From Chimonanthus salicifolius (taxonomy: Eukaryota > Streptophyta > Magnoliopsida > Laurales > Calycanthaceae): DNA of 64,000 nucleotides. Of the stretch, positions 11,640-23,058 are shown piece by piece. Location: the NCBI GenBank assembly GCA_013350335.1, contig CM023539.1:30490631-30554630 (forward strand), in the 5' to 3' direction. The notes below the pieces were generated by a model that was given only the letters and a program-made list of their open reading frames with translations, did no database searches and was not told where the DNA came from. Positions within the stretch are counted from its first letter, which is position 1; each line of letters opens with the position of its first letter. The position numbers and the translations under genes are program-made.

Positions 11640-12988
11640 TAGTGGAACCTTGGATAAGCTGTGAGACGAGATGGTGGTTTGACCTTTCAGGGCAAGCTGT
11701 TTGTACCCATATCCGGGCAGTGTTGTGAAGAGGTATTGCAGCGCTTTCATCACTCCAGCTTCGCTGTGCATCTGGGACACAAAAAAATGTGTCGTGATTT
11801 GCATCAATAGTTCTAGTGGAGAAGCATGAAGAAGACAGTAGAAGAGTTGTGACCCACTGTTTAACTTGCACCAAGGGGTTCAAGATAGATCAGTTGAGAT
11901 TCGTTGGTAGGTTGCAGCCTCTTCCAGTCCCCGAGTGGAAGTGGGACCACATCACTATGGATTTCGTAATTGTTCTGCCAAAGTCACCTTGAAGACATGA
12001 TGCAGTGTGAGTCATAGTAGATCTATTGACTGCGTCGGCCCATTTTATTGGTATGAGGACGACGGATTCTCTAGAGACTTCGAGTCAGCTATATTTGGGA
12101 AAAGACGTTGGACTATATGGTGTGCCTATGTCGATTATTTTAGTTCAGAATCCGAGACTCATTTCTTAGTTCCAACGGAGCTTGAAAAAAGAGTTGGACA
12201 CACAGCTGTGTTTCAGTACAATGTTCCATCCACAGGCAGATAGTCAGTCGGAGTGGATCTGACGTGGACCATTCAGATCTTAGAGGATATACTCCGAGCT
12301 TGTATTTTGGATCATGGTGGTAGTTGGAGAGTTAGCTACACTTGGTTGAGTTCGTCTACAACAACATTTACCAGGCCAACATCAAGATGGCTCCATATGG
12401 GGCCTTGCAGGCCAGACCGTGCAGATCACCCTTGTGTTGGGCCAAGATCAGTGATATAGTGATGTCAGGATCGGTATAGTCAATGAGACTACTAAGCACG
12501 TGAGACTGATCAGGCAGAGATTGTTGACTGCCCAGAGCAAGCAGAAGAGTTATGTTGACTGTCGGACGAGGGCACTAGAGTTTGCCGTGGGGGATCATGT
12601 TTTTCCTTCGGATTTCGCCCCGTCATGATATTCAAAGGTTTGGACACAGTGGAAAGCTATCACCCCAGTTTATTGGACTGTTTGAGGCACTAGAGAGGAT
12701 TAGAGAAGTGGTCTATAGACTTGCATCTCCTCTTTCACGTTTCAATGCTTTGGAGGTACCATGATGATCCATCGCATGTGATTAATTAAGAGGACGTGAA
12801 GCTTAGTGAAGAAGTCGCCCTAAGGAGGGACCAATATATATTGAGGATTTAAGGGTGTAGAGGCTTTATAGCAAGACTATCCGCTTGGCTTTAATGATTT
12901 GGCAGCGCAAAGGGAGAGAGTCTTCTAATTGGGGAAATAGAGGCAACAATGCGGAAACAATTTTCAACTTTGTTTGAGGCTAGAGGTA
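11640..12988 (+). pseudogene. Gypsy integrase with chromodomain-type tail, broken
   Basis: Fragments in order: the zinc-binding region with HHSSFAVHLGH, the core with WKWDHITMDFV (first catalytic Asp, about 11939-11970), VIVDLLTASAHFI, then frame-shifted pieces around 12170-12450 with IQILEDILRACILD. The C-terminal region around 12500-12760 reads LTAQSKQKSYVD, FGHSGKLSPQFIGLFE and VYRLASPL, followed by DPSHVIN and KTIRLALMIWQRK, the degenerate chromodomain-like tail that in this clade guides integration to chromatin. Many stops are present. The 3' end is interrupted at 12992 by a solo LTR. Confidence 0.85.
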
Positions 12989-13938
12989 TGAGTGGTAATA
13001 CATTGACCCAGATTAGGCATAGTTTAGCTTAATAATCTTGTTTAAACCGATTAATCTCGAAGATTACGGTTAGGGCTTTGTGAAAAACCCAGGTGTGGCC
13101 TAATCCGAGCTCGAAAGTTCAGTGATCCAACTCGTTCAGCTGGAGGAGCAAAATGGTAATTTACCGCTTACTGTTATTATTTTATTAATTACGTTATTAT
13201 ATGATTATCATTGGAGATATGTTTCTCCTTAGTAAAGGATTTGTATTTCTGATTTTAAAATAATTTTATTTTCAAAAAATAGTATTTAAAACCGCCCGTC
13301 AAAACCCCAAAAGGGAGAAATAAATATTTTAAATGATTTTGGAGATGAAATAAATTTTGAAACAAGTATTGTATGTTAAACCATTTTAAGTATGGTGTAA
13401 TTATTCTTTCAAAGCCCAAAAATGAGGATTTCAAATTATTTTATTTAACACAAGTTAAATTAAGTAAATAGTATTAAATTATGGTTTTTATTTAAATCAA
13501 TGGTTTTTAGTAAGTTTTAAATCCCCAAAATTTTATGGTGATTAGAGTTTTTAAAACCCAACTTATCTGTAAGGTTGGATTAAAATAGTGAGTTCTTAGT
13601 TAAAAATCGGATTTTATCAAATTAGAGGACTTATTTTAAAATCGAAAGTTTGGAGGGGCTGATTTGCAACCAAACGACAGAATAGTGGTTACACTATTCG
13701 GGACATCGACAGCAACTGCATGCAGTGGCTCGATGGCCACTTCTTTCGGGCAAATTTCTATAAATTTGGCCCTCCATCAGCAGATCAAACTCCCGCTGAA
13801 ATCTCTATCTCCCTCCGAGCTACTCTCTGGTTTTCTTAGCTCTCCCTCTCAGCCTCTATTTCTCTATTTTATTCACCCGTAAGCTTAGAAGGGAAGATTT
13901 TCAAAGACCGGATTTTCAGCCCAGGAATTCTAGTGAAG

Positions 13939-15693
13939 GTAATCACTGTGTTCCTTTTTCAATTCCAGTCAGTTTAGAATCAAGAAAAACCAGTTTTGGC
14001 TAAGATTTGAGTGTGTAAAACCAGTTTGAAGTTTAAAAAAAACCATGGGACCTCTTGTACCCATGAGGTTTTGGTTTTAAAATCCGTTGGCCTACTGAGT
14101 TTTAAAACTTTAAATCACTCTCTATGGAAAAAGGACTCCCGGAGGAGTCTATCGGACCGGCTAGATGTGGAAACCGAATCCGGAAAATCCACTGTTTCCA
14201 GATTCGTATTTCACACAGTGACTACCGTCACTATTTGCTGTTGCAGACAGTGGAGGAAGACGGCTCTCGGACGGTCCGAGAGGAACCCTTCAGACGATTC
14301 GAGCTTCACCTGAAGCCCCGATGTGCCCAAGGCTAGCCAGACTCGCCCCGATGTTCCGAGCCGAGTCTGGAAGGACCGAATCCTACTCGGACGATCCGAG
14401 CCTTACTCGATATGTTCCGAGGCACCAGACCGACCGAGACTTGTTTTTCAGATTTTTTTGGTTCGGACGGATCTTCGGACGATCCGAAGTAGGATGCGCA
14501 GTCCGAAGTCAGTGACTAGCTTAGGCAGTGGTTGGGATGATCAGAAGCCACAGTACCTGGTTCCGAGGCTTGTTCCGAGGGACCCAGTTTTTAAGTGTTA
14601 AAACTTGTTTGTTTATTGATACATGTGAAGTTAGTACCCCATTAATAAGTTAAAATTGTACTAACTCTCTTCTCTTATTACTATAACGTATCTAGTATTG
14701 TATTCACTTCCAGGCTGACTTTATTGGTCGGGCACTGAGTGACTTCACTTCCAGGCCGAAGCTATATTTGTCGGGCACTGAGTGACCTCGAGGTCTTACT
14801 CAACATGTCAGATTTGGTCCTATCCAGAAGACAAACGAGAAGTGACCTGAGAATCTATACCTAACTCAATAAGTCAATCTAGTCATGCCCAGATTGGACT
14901 GAGTACCTTACTTTTACTCTATTGTGGATTATTGTAACTCAAAATGGTTAGAAACCAAGTAGGAGACTCAATTCCATTTACCTTGGATATTTTTGAGAAA
15001 ACAAGTATGATTTCAAAAATACTACTTGTGTGTATGTATTTGATGCTATGTATGATGATTTATGATTGATTGTGCACTTGTTTGCTTGTTTGAACAGAGA
15101 CCGCAATACCACACATTTATGGTGAGGGAACTTAACTTTGCAGTAGGTGTAAACAAGTTTTTCTTATGAGATGAGTCTTGAGCAATAAGTGGTTTCAGAT
15201 TTGATGAACCCACCCATGTGCCTAGATACGATGCACTGTTGTAAGAAGTGCTATATAAATTGTGAAATGCTTGTGATGTTGATCATATGAAATGTGTAAT
15301 ACTGCTTCCACGTGTCCTTGACTATTGAACCAATATCGGCCATGTGTGTGAGATGGTTTACGTCTACTGGACCATGGGTATTGACAATTGCTGACTTGAG
15401 GGTGTCAGTATCGACTATGGGAGAGCCGGAGATGTACTTGCAAGGATGTATTTTGACCGTGTCAGGACTTAATACGATGGTCTCAGCGTGGTATGTAGAA
15501 GTTACGTTGGATGACAACAGTATTGGGAGAGATGATAAAATGTGAAATGATGATGAGATTATACTTGAATTTGTTATCAAGCATGAGATATTATATTGCA
15601 ACTATTGATTATTTGCTAACCTTTTGTTTAATTAAAACTGTACTGTTATATTTCCTTCACTGGGTTAGTTAGCTCACCCCACTCACCTTTTAG
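13939..15693 (+). other. Candidate leader intron in the solo LTR
   Basis: The donor GAAG/GTAATCAC lies 180 nt after TATAAAT, the same spacing as in the LTR at 30388. The acceptor CTCACCTTTTAG ends at 15693 after GTTAGCTCACCCC. A second donor-like TATG/GTGAGG at 15122 matches the donor used in the outer LTR. Inferred only. Confidence 0.35.
14266..14489 (+). repeat. Cluster of short palindromes
   Basis: CTCGGACGGTCCGAG (14266-14280), CTCGGACGATCCGAG (14386-14400) and CTTCGGACGATCCGAAG (14473-14489) are near-perfect inverted repeats sharing TCGGACG.TCCGA. Several half copies (TTCCGAG, GTCCGAAG) lie between and after them. Confidence 0.8.
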
Positions 15694-16152
15694 GAGATGA
15701 ACCCGAGGAGGAGAACCCTCTGTTTGAAGCTTAGAGTGGATAAGTTGCGACATTGCTTTGGGATTCCCACTTAGGGGAATACCCTTGTCTTTGCTTTCTG
15801 GTTTTTGGAACCATTTGTCTTTGTAAAGTACCATGTGTGGTACTTAGTTTGTTTAAATGTGATGTATTGAAAACTACCATGTATCCATAGTTACTCTGAT
15901 CATGTTTTAATGATAATTCAATATTTGGAATTATGTGTATTGATGTTTATGTTTGTGTCTCTTGGGAGGGACTTATGGTATATGTTTGAGTCCGCATGTT
16001 GGGATCATGCGTGACTTTTGGGCCTAACTATTGATCCGGCCCAGTTAGAATGCATGAGTCAGTTTAATTTAAAAAAAAAAATCAGTCGCGTTCCGGGCCC
16101 ACCCTTTGGGTCGGGGCGTGACATGAGTTCAGTTTGAATTTCGAGGACGAAA

Positions 16153-16172
16153 TTCCTTAAAGGGGGTAGTGT
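16153..16172 (+). other. Polypurine tract
   Basis: TTCCTTAAAGGGGGTAGTGT directly precedes the 3' LTR at 16173. It is the usual plus-strand primer site. Upstream TTTCGAGGACGAAATT is typical of gypsy elements. Confidence 0.85.
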
Positions 16173-18979
16173 TGTAACGTCCCGACTCGAGTTTTTCGAT
16201 TTTTGGGAGATCTGTGGACCTTTGAAATGGTTTTTGGGGTTTTGGTAGAGGGTGTTAGCGTGTGGGCTCTCTAATGAGCCCAAGTTTTCCTAAATCCGAG
16301 CTTGAGGGGCATTTTGGTAATTGTATATTATTATGATTATTTCCCAAGAAAAATGTTTGAGAAATCACATAAAAACTTAGAATTTGAACCATTAGATCCC
16401 CAAAGTATGCACACACATTCTCCTCAGGTAGATACACATGAAGAATGTTGAAAATCACTCAATGTTTGGTTTTCAAAATTTTTCTCTAGATTTCTCAATT
16501 TTTAAAACAATATTTTAAATTATTTCTAGTGTTTATTTTTAACAAAAATCATATTTTTTAGGCCATTGTTTTGTTAAATAATTTAATAAAATTTTCAAAA
16601 GAAATATTAGAAATAAAATCCATTTTTTAAAATCCCCAAGTTTCTTTTAACTTAAACTATTCTTTTCAATTATTTTTATTATTTAAAATAAATAAAATAA
16701 AAGCCAAGTTTCAAAACTAAAACTTTTTGTTATGATTTATTTGATAGAGTTAAAAAAAAGGATTTGCAACAAAATACTCGTAAAATCGTGAGGGCTCCCA
16801 TGGGACGCACACTCCACTCACCCAAGCTCACTCTTTCTAAAGAAACCCTAGCACCATCTTTTTCCTTATCTCTTTCTTTTCTCCCTCCCTCCTTCTTCAA
16901 GAAGCCCTAACCCTAATCTCTATCCGCTCCCTCTCCAAACCCTAGCCGCCACCACACCTTCTTCCTCTCCTAACCCCGTTCGGCCATCTTCTTCCTCTTC
17001 TACTTCATCTCCATCTTATTTTTCTTTTTCTTCTTCCTTGTCCTCTCTCTCTTTTCTCCCTCTCTTTCACTTGATTTTTCTCTTTATCTTCTTCTCCCTC
17101 TTCCCCTTATAAAAACCATCTCTTTTTTCTTCCTCTCCCTTCCTTTCTCTCCACTATAATCAGCCACCATGGCCGCCGCCCCTTTACCCGCCGAATAAAC
17201 CCTATTTTTTTTGGGTTTTTCGACCCACTCCTTTTACAAAAAAAGTTTCTCTTGAATTTTTCCTTATTTTACATTTTTTTTGATTTTTTTGAAAATTCTC
17301 CAAAAAAACACATTTTCACCGAGTTGACTCAGTCGAGTCACCACTGAGTTGGGAGTTAGCCAGGCCCAAATTTTTTGTATTTCTGAAAATCCTTCTAACT
17401 CCTTCATTTCTTAGATTTTCCCCAATTCTTTTGAGCTAAAATGGTGCCACCTCAACTCACTCGACTCACCCCAACCGAGTTGACTTAGTCAAGACCCAAG
17501 TTCTACAGTTTTTTGTACCAGTCACCGTTGTACCTGCTTGAACTAGCAAATCTCATCCCGGACTTCCAGTAGTGACTCAGGGTCGACTTGATTTCAACTC
17601 GGACCCGACTCAATGCTCGTCTCGGCATGACTCAGTCACCAACTCAACGCCCAAATTTTCAAGTGGACCCTAAGAGCTTCGTGCATTTTTCACCAACACA
17701 TTTAGGTGAGGGGACTTATCACTGTCTTACCATGCATTCACATCTATTTAACCTTTAACCTTAGACATAGAGTGACTTGAATGTGGCCCTTTTGTTTATT
17801 AAGCCACTTGGTAAGGGAACCGTTGAATAAATCTGTGGCAAGGGATCCATTCGGGTGCACTCATGTCAACTATATGCGATTAAATGGAAAAAAATTTGAT
17901 TGGACGAATGTATATTGAACATGAAGCCCGAAACTCATTGATAACATGTGGCATATATAATTATAGCATGTGAATGAATTTATGATGAGAATAAGATATG
18001 TGTTGGACGTTGAACTTGATGCTTGAGACTTAATGATAACTTGACGTGTATTTATTTATATTATGTGAATGAGAACATGATGAGTATGGGGATTTGTGTT
18101 TTGAGATCTTGTCATATGCTTATGTTGTTTTACATGATCATGACATCATGTGCATGCATTGGAGGAATTGTTTACATGTGTATATGTTTATGATGACGTG
18201 ATGATTTTGGTTGTTGGGAGGACTTCTCCGTTACGCTCCGGCGATCGAAACCCCCATAGGAGATGGGGTTTCCTCGTTGCGTTCCTGCAGTTGAGGTGCT
18301 TGCCCTTGAGATTGGCTTCCCCTTTATGCTTTGGCGGTTGAGACCCCATAGGAGATGCGGGTTTCCCCGTTGCATTCCGGCGGTTGAGGCAGTTGTGTAT
18401 GGTATGATCTCCTGTTTATATTGGTAGGGAGACCAAAGTTGTTAGAGGACCATTGTGAGTTATGGAGGTGATGCCTCAAACTGGTTAGTGGGACCATTGG
18501 TTAGAGGTAGAGTGGATTATTCATGTACATATACATCTAACCTATTAAGATGTTGATTACATTTCATACTTGTGATATATAATTAAGTTGCTAACATGTG
18601 GTATGCTTTATCCGTTTACTAGGCTGGTTAGCTCACCCCTTACCTTTCAGGTACCCCAAACACTGAGGGGCCAGGCAGGCCCTTTGAGCAACGCCTGGGG
18701 AGGAGCAATAGTAGTAGAAATTTGCTAATCATGCTTATTCCTAGTTGAGATACTTTGTTTGTATGAACTCTATTCGTTTGTTGTTTGTTCGGATAACTGT
18801 ATAACTATATTTGAACATTCTATGGTTGTTTGTTATATTTCCTAGTATTATGGACTTGTGATTTGTCGAGCGGGAGGTAGTTAGTTACTTGTTTAAAAAA
18901 AAAATACCCGATATACGTCATTTTGTGAGGTTTGTGAAATTTCGGAGATAACGCGTCTGTAGCGGGATGGGACATTACA
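16173..18979 (+). repeat. 3' LTR of the outer gypsy element
   Basis: 2,807 bp, TGTAACG to ATTACA. It keeps TATAAAA (17108), the palindrome-rich CGAGTTGACTCAGTCGAGTC region (17320-17640), TTTAG/GTGAGGGG at 17706, the GC-rich module (18215-18395), GGTTAGCTCACC and TTACCTTTCAG ending at 18650. It lacks the two insertions present in the 5' copy. Confidence 0.92.
17706..18650 (+). other. Candidate leader intron in the 3' LTR
   Basis: A 945-bp segment with the same donor and acceptor sequences as the 5' LTR copy (4390-5498) but without the TRIM insertion. Confidence 0.4.
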
Positions 18980-19179
18980 TTTGGTGCCAAGAGGAGCACC
19001 AAAAAAGTCCCACATTGCCTAGGACAATGAGTGGAGAGGAGGATATAAGTTAATGCACTCCTCCCATCTAGCACAAACGCGTTTTGGGCCTAAGAGTGAT
19101 ATTTAGGCCCAATGCAAACCCGTGAGATTGTATGGGCCTTAAAGCAGACAATATTGGGCTAATGGGACATGTCATTACA

Positions 19180-19698
19180 CATGGGTAACTTACGGTGGTT
19201 TCTACATTCACTCGTACATAGGAAATCTTATCGTAGCTTGGCAGAACTCCATTTATCGAAATGTCACACATGATTTTTGCAAGTGGACTCAAACATGTAC
19301 TATAGATGTAAAACCATAATACATCAGAGTTGATCAACAAAAGCATAATGGTTTTATTACACAAAAAATTAGCTATTCCAAATCCCAGTATTACAACTCA
19401 AAATATACAGTCTTCTTAACAATGGAAGTTCTCTCCTAATGGAGAAAAGCCTAAGTCTTCAAGTCCCTTCGCTAAACACAGGGGTCTGCCTAACCCGTCT
19501 TATGGCGGATATACTGAAATCGTAAGGGAATGAGCTAACTAGTCCAATAAAGAGAAACAACAAGCATACATACAACATGTTATTAATCAAGCATATTATA
19601 TAACCTACTCATGTTATGAATTAAATATGCAACCACATGGTCATAACATAGGGTCAACACCCACACACCAAAGCATAGTTGTAACATAGGGTCAACAC
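19180..19698 (-). mobile_element. Decayed gypsy LTR, remainder
   Basis: The first 122 bp complete tandem unit two of 1345-1579. Further right, the minus strand reads GTTAGCTCATTCCCTTACGATTTCAG with the AG at 19514-19515. This matches the GGTTAGCTCACCCCTTACCTTTCAG acceptor block of the outer gypsy LTR. I therefore read this as the U5/R side of a minus-strand LTR whose end is at 1345/1518. The far end is not visible. Confidence 0.45.
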
Positions 19699-19724
19699 TA
19701 GGCCTGTAAACGGACCCAGATCTG

Positions 19725-19900
19725 GCCCGACCTAGTAGGCTTGTTGAATCGCTCGCGGCCTGATCCGATAATATAAGGTCCGTCTAGACTTGAATCCGAC
19801 CAAGCCCGACCCAATAGGCTTGTTGAACCATTCGTGGCCTGGCCCGATAATATAGAGTCTGTTTAGACTTGAATCCGGCCTGACCCGATAAGCCTGTCGC
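19725..19900. repeat. 79-bp tandem repeat, about 2.2 copies
   Basis: Units start GCCCGACC at 19725 and 19804, share GGCTTGTTGAA and TAGACTTGAATCC, and end in a third partial copy. A CTAGGCCTGTAAACGGA terminus of MITE type precedes them at 19699. Confidence 0.7.
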
Positions 19901-19971
19901 ACCCTCTACAACTCGTTAAAGGCCCGTTTGCCTGTTTGATCCAGCATATAGCCCTAGTTGTTGCTTTGATG

Positions 19972-20211
19972 CTACTAGACCCAATATAAAAAAAATTAAC
20001 CTTAATTTTTATGCTACTAGCCCAATATCCATTTTTAACCTAAAATTTTGTACTAATGGACCCAACATCTATTTTTGAACCTAAAATGTTATACTAATGG
20101 ACCCAACATCCATTTTTAACCTAAAATTCTGTGTTAATGGGTCCAAACATCCATTTTAACCTAAAATTTTGTGCTAATGAGCCCAACATCCATTTTTTAA
20201 CCTAAAATATC
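19972..20211. repeat. 40-bp minisatellite, six units
   Basis: Six diverged units of 38-42 bp with the core CCCAACATCCATTTTTAACC then TAAAATTTTGTG. No coding potential. Confidence 0.85.
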
Positions 20212-20393
20212 AAATGGCTAAATTTTGAATTCCTAACAAGTGTGTAGTACCATATAAGCTACAAACAATAGGAAAGGGTGCATATCTCCCAATAAGATCT
20301 CTTTCATCATTCTTTGCACAAACTGATCATCATAGATTTCCACCAACATCTCTTCACAACATCCATTAAATCAAAGAATACGGATTGATACCA

Positions 20394-21657
20394 TTGCAAC
20401 AAATATTGTCGAGATTTTCATTTTTATCACGGAAATCTCAGCAAAATAACGTTATCGCGATAAAAACTAGTTTTTTTAATCGCGGATACCGTTAAAAATG
20501 GAAATTTTCCAGTAAAAACACGTTTTTAAAGCGAGAAATGGTAAAATCGCGATAAAAACGCGTTATTACCATTTACCGTTTTCTTTTGGATGCTCCTTCA
20601 CTTCTGCATTTCCACTTTCCACACTTTCGCACTTACATGTTTCCGCTCTTGCACAGTTACGCAATTCGCCTTTCAGGAATTACTATTTGAGTGGGGATTT
20701 TTTTTAATAGACAGTTTTTTTTTATTTAGAATAATAATTTTGAAGTTTTTAAATTATAAGTAAAAAAAGAAAATAATTTTTTTATGAAAAGAACTTGTTT
20801 GATAAATATTAATATACAAATTTAATTTATCATCAATTTCATGATAATTAATAGTATTAGTGGACTTATATAACATATATAATTAAAAATTACATTCTAA
20901 CATGAATATGATTATTGAATAATATTCATGAGATTGAATAATAATATTCTATTCTATAAAAAATTATATAAGTGTCTGTAGATTTCAAAAAATAAAATTA
21001 ATGTAAAACCCATAAACATAATTCGAAATAGAGTATTAATCTTTACATTCCACATTTAAAATGTGGAATAAAAAATAATATTCTACATATAAAATTATTT
21101 TTAAGTCCTATCAAACATCAAAACAAATAAAATAGATCTATCATTTGATGGGCGATGTGCTTAAGTATATAGGATAAAGTGCCATACTCCAATATGATAA
21201 TAATCATTTAACATTCTTTTTTCACCTTCGCTCTTTATATTTTGAAGCAAATATCCAAATTAAAATGAAAATTATAAATATAAAGTAAATGAATGAGAAG
21301 TAAATATTTAATTAACCCCACAATCATTTAAATAAAAATTAAAAATATTAAAAAAGTATGAAATTCCAATCCTTATAACAATATCTAAATGTTTAGCAAA
21401 TTGTGCAAATTGTGTTAATCTATATTTTTTACTATAATATATGTTAAAGTTCTAAAAATATTATATTTAAGCAAAAATTCTTTTTAAACATTAACTAATT
21501 GTTTATTTATTTATTATATTTATATTTATTATTATTTAAATATTTTTATTTTCCTCTAGATTTTCCCGTTAAATTATCGCTAAAATCTGAGAATTTGAAA
21601 ATATTATGTTATTTATAATTACTATTAATATCCCGAGAACGAAATTTGTGACATTGG
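20394..21657. mobile_element. Candidate non-autonomous DNA transposon (MULE-like)
   Basis: A 1.26-kb AT-rich block flanked by the 9-bp direct repeat TTGATACCA (20385-20393, 21658-21666). The inner ends are imperfect inverted repeats: CAACAAATATTGTCGAGAT on the left, and on the opposite strand at the right TCACAAATTTCGTTCTCGGGAT. Nine-bp duplications are typical of Mutator-like elements. No transposase is present. Subterminal sequence (20450-20580) has many CGCGATAAAAA motifs in both orientations. The TIR match is moderate, so this remains a candidate. Confidence 0.45.
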
Positions 21658-22603
21658 TTGATACCAAAATTAGGAAATGTCATTAGTTCCAACAAGGTTT
21701 AAAGAGAAAAAAGGCTAAAAAAACCTTATTAGTAGCATCAGTTTTTCACCGTTCTTCACTTTCCATGAATAGTAGCACATCGAGTTCCCAAACTCATTCG
21801 ATGGCTTTCACATTCCTAAAAATGAGTCATGATGCCCATAAAATCTCATACATAAAAAAAAAAAAAAAAAAGCTGAAAAGGAACAACCATCACTTCTTGT
21901 AAAGTAACAATCAAGAGAATCCTAGCATGTCTCACCTAAAACATGTAATGCCCCGCCCTTTTTCACTCACTTTCCTTTCCTAAAATCAGAGTCTATTTTT
22001 TTTTTTTTTTTTTGAAATTAAGAGTGAGACAAAGAGCGGGATGTCACGACGCGAGTTAAGTCCGAACTTCTAAAGTCCGACCCTTAACTGGCCAACCCTA
22101 TGTGTACATGGACTAAGTCCATGAAACGGTTCACACATAACAATATAAACATGCAAAATTAAAACTATAACTGCAGAATTATAATAGAACCCAGTTCTAT
22201 TCCATTTTTTATAGCAAAGTACGTAAAGTCCTTAATCATAATTAACATAGCATAATTATCCAAATAAACATCCAACCATAGTAAATTATCTAAACTATTA
22301 CATGTCCGAAGTCTAGTTACTCAAATTACAAGTCCATAAGTAACTTAATCAAAATATAAATTAAAAACATCCAAGCTTCTATGGTTTGCCCTTTTTACGT
22401 TCATCGTTCCCCTCGTTTCCTGTATCATCCACTAGGGTAGAAATAGGGCGTTAGAACAACGCGCCCAGTAGGTATTCCAATTAGGGCTAACACATGGTTA
22501 GTACAAAACATGCATAATATCATAATGTCAAAAACCATATAAACCATGCCATGTCATGATGTCAAATGCAATGAGTCCCATCCATCACAAGTACATATAA
22601 GTA

Positions 22604-22740
22604 CCCCACATAGGTCTTTCGGACGCCCCGATGGAGTGTGGCCCCTCCAGTTTCTTCTTGATGGAAAAACACATCAAGGTGTCCCACATAGGTTTTTCGG
22701 ACGCCCCGACGGAGTGTGGCCCCTCCGGTTACATATCCTT
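22604..22740 (-). repeat. GC-rich two-unit module in the LTR
   Basis: Two copies of TTCGGACGCCCCGA.GGAGTG followed by TGGCCCCTCC.GTT, about 74 bp apart. Each can fold through GGAG/CTCC pairing. Counterparts occur at 32873-33000, 59622-59745 and 60383-60648. Confidence 0.75.
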
Positions 22741-23058
22741 AACCCCATGCCATGCATGAGATGCAAATGAAACACATACTATTTTATATCATAAACATAG
22801 CATTGAAACTCACATTTGAAACATATCCTTTGCAATATAAAGTTCATCAAAATAAGATAAAAATATTGTACATAAACCCATGGTTTCAAAGAGGTGGAAT
22901 CCTACCCAAAGACCACTAACGTGTCCTTGTGCTTTCGTCCGGCAACCACACACGATCGTACACACCTTGTAAGGTCCCGTTACCTTATAATACATCAATC
23001 AATTAAAACCATTTTCCATTTGATTTCCTATTATGTTTAAGTCCACAAACCATTCCTC

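Larger units (their letters stand above)
12993..16123 (+). mobile_element. Nested gypsy solo LTR, second family
   Basis: A 3,131-bp LTR from TGGTAATACATTG to GGGCGTGACA, flanked by TGAG on both sides (12989-12992, 16124-16127; only 4 bp match). Removing it rejoins the integrase tail to the pre-PPT sequence TTCAGTTTGAATTTCGAGG. Its sequence is unlike the host LTR but the layout is the same: TATAAAT at 13759, donor-like GAAG/GTAATC at 13939, a palindrome cluster at 14266-14489, GTTAGCTCACCCC and an acceptor at 15693. It has no internal region. Confidence 0.85.
2582..18979 (+). mobile_element. Ty3/gypsy chromodomain-type retrotransposon with nested insertions
   Basis: A 16.4-kb interrupted element flanked by the perfect 5-bp duplication TTTGG (2577-2581, 18980-18984). 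The LTRs are 2582-5829 and 16173-18979; both start TGTAACG, the right one ends TTACA, the left ATA (mutated CA). The internal part has a tRNA-iMet-like PBS, a degenerate gag region, protease, RT, RNase H and integrase remnants in gypsy order, a chromodomain-like C-terminus, and a polypurine tract. Long LTRs plus a chromodomain-type integrase tail suggest the Tekay/Del group of chromoviruses (family knowledge, not proven here). Removing two solo LTRs, a TRIM solo LTR and a non-LTR insertion leaves about 10 kb. Stops and frameshifts throughout pol make it non-autonomous. Confidence 0.92.
1580..19179 (+). mobile_element. TRIM retrotransposon, 3' LTR split by a gypsy element
   Basis: This is a terminal-repeat retrotransposon in miniature with no coding capacity. 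LTR1 is 1580-1878, from TGTAATGGCCCG to TCATTACA. A PBS-like TGGCATCAGAGACC (initiator Met tRNA type, imperfect) follows at 1881. A purine tract at 2507-2522 precedes LTR2. LTR2 starts at 2523, breaks at 2581, and resumes at 18980-19179. Joining across the gypsy insertion restores the order CTTGGCC..TTGGTGCC..GAGCACC seen in LTR1. The LTR carries the angiosperm TRIM signatures CAAAGCGGACAATAT and CATTGCCTAGG. The internal part received a second TRIM (1948-2496). A clean 5-bp TSD was not found: the flanks are TAGGG and CATGG. Confidence 0.85.

Noticed and set aside
15251..15601. 116-residue minus ORF
   Set aside because: It lies in the non-coding U5 side of a solo LTR, antisense to the candidate intron, without motifs.
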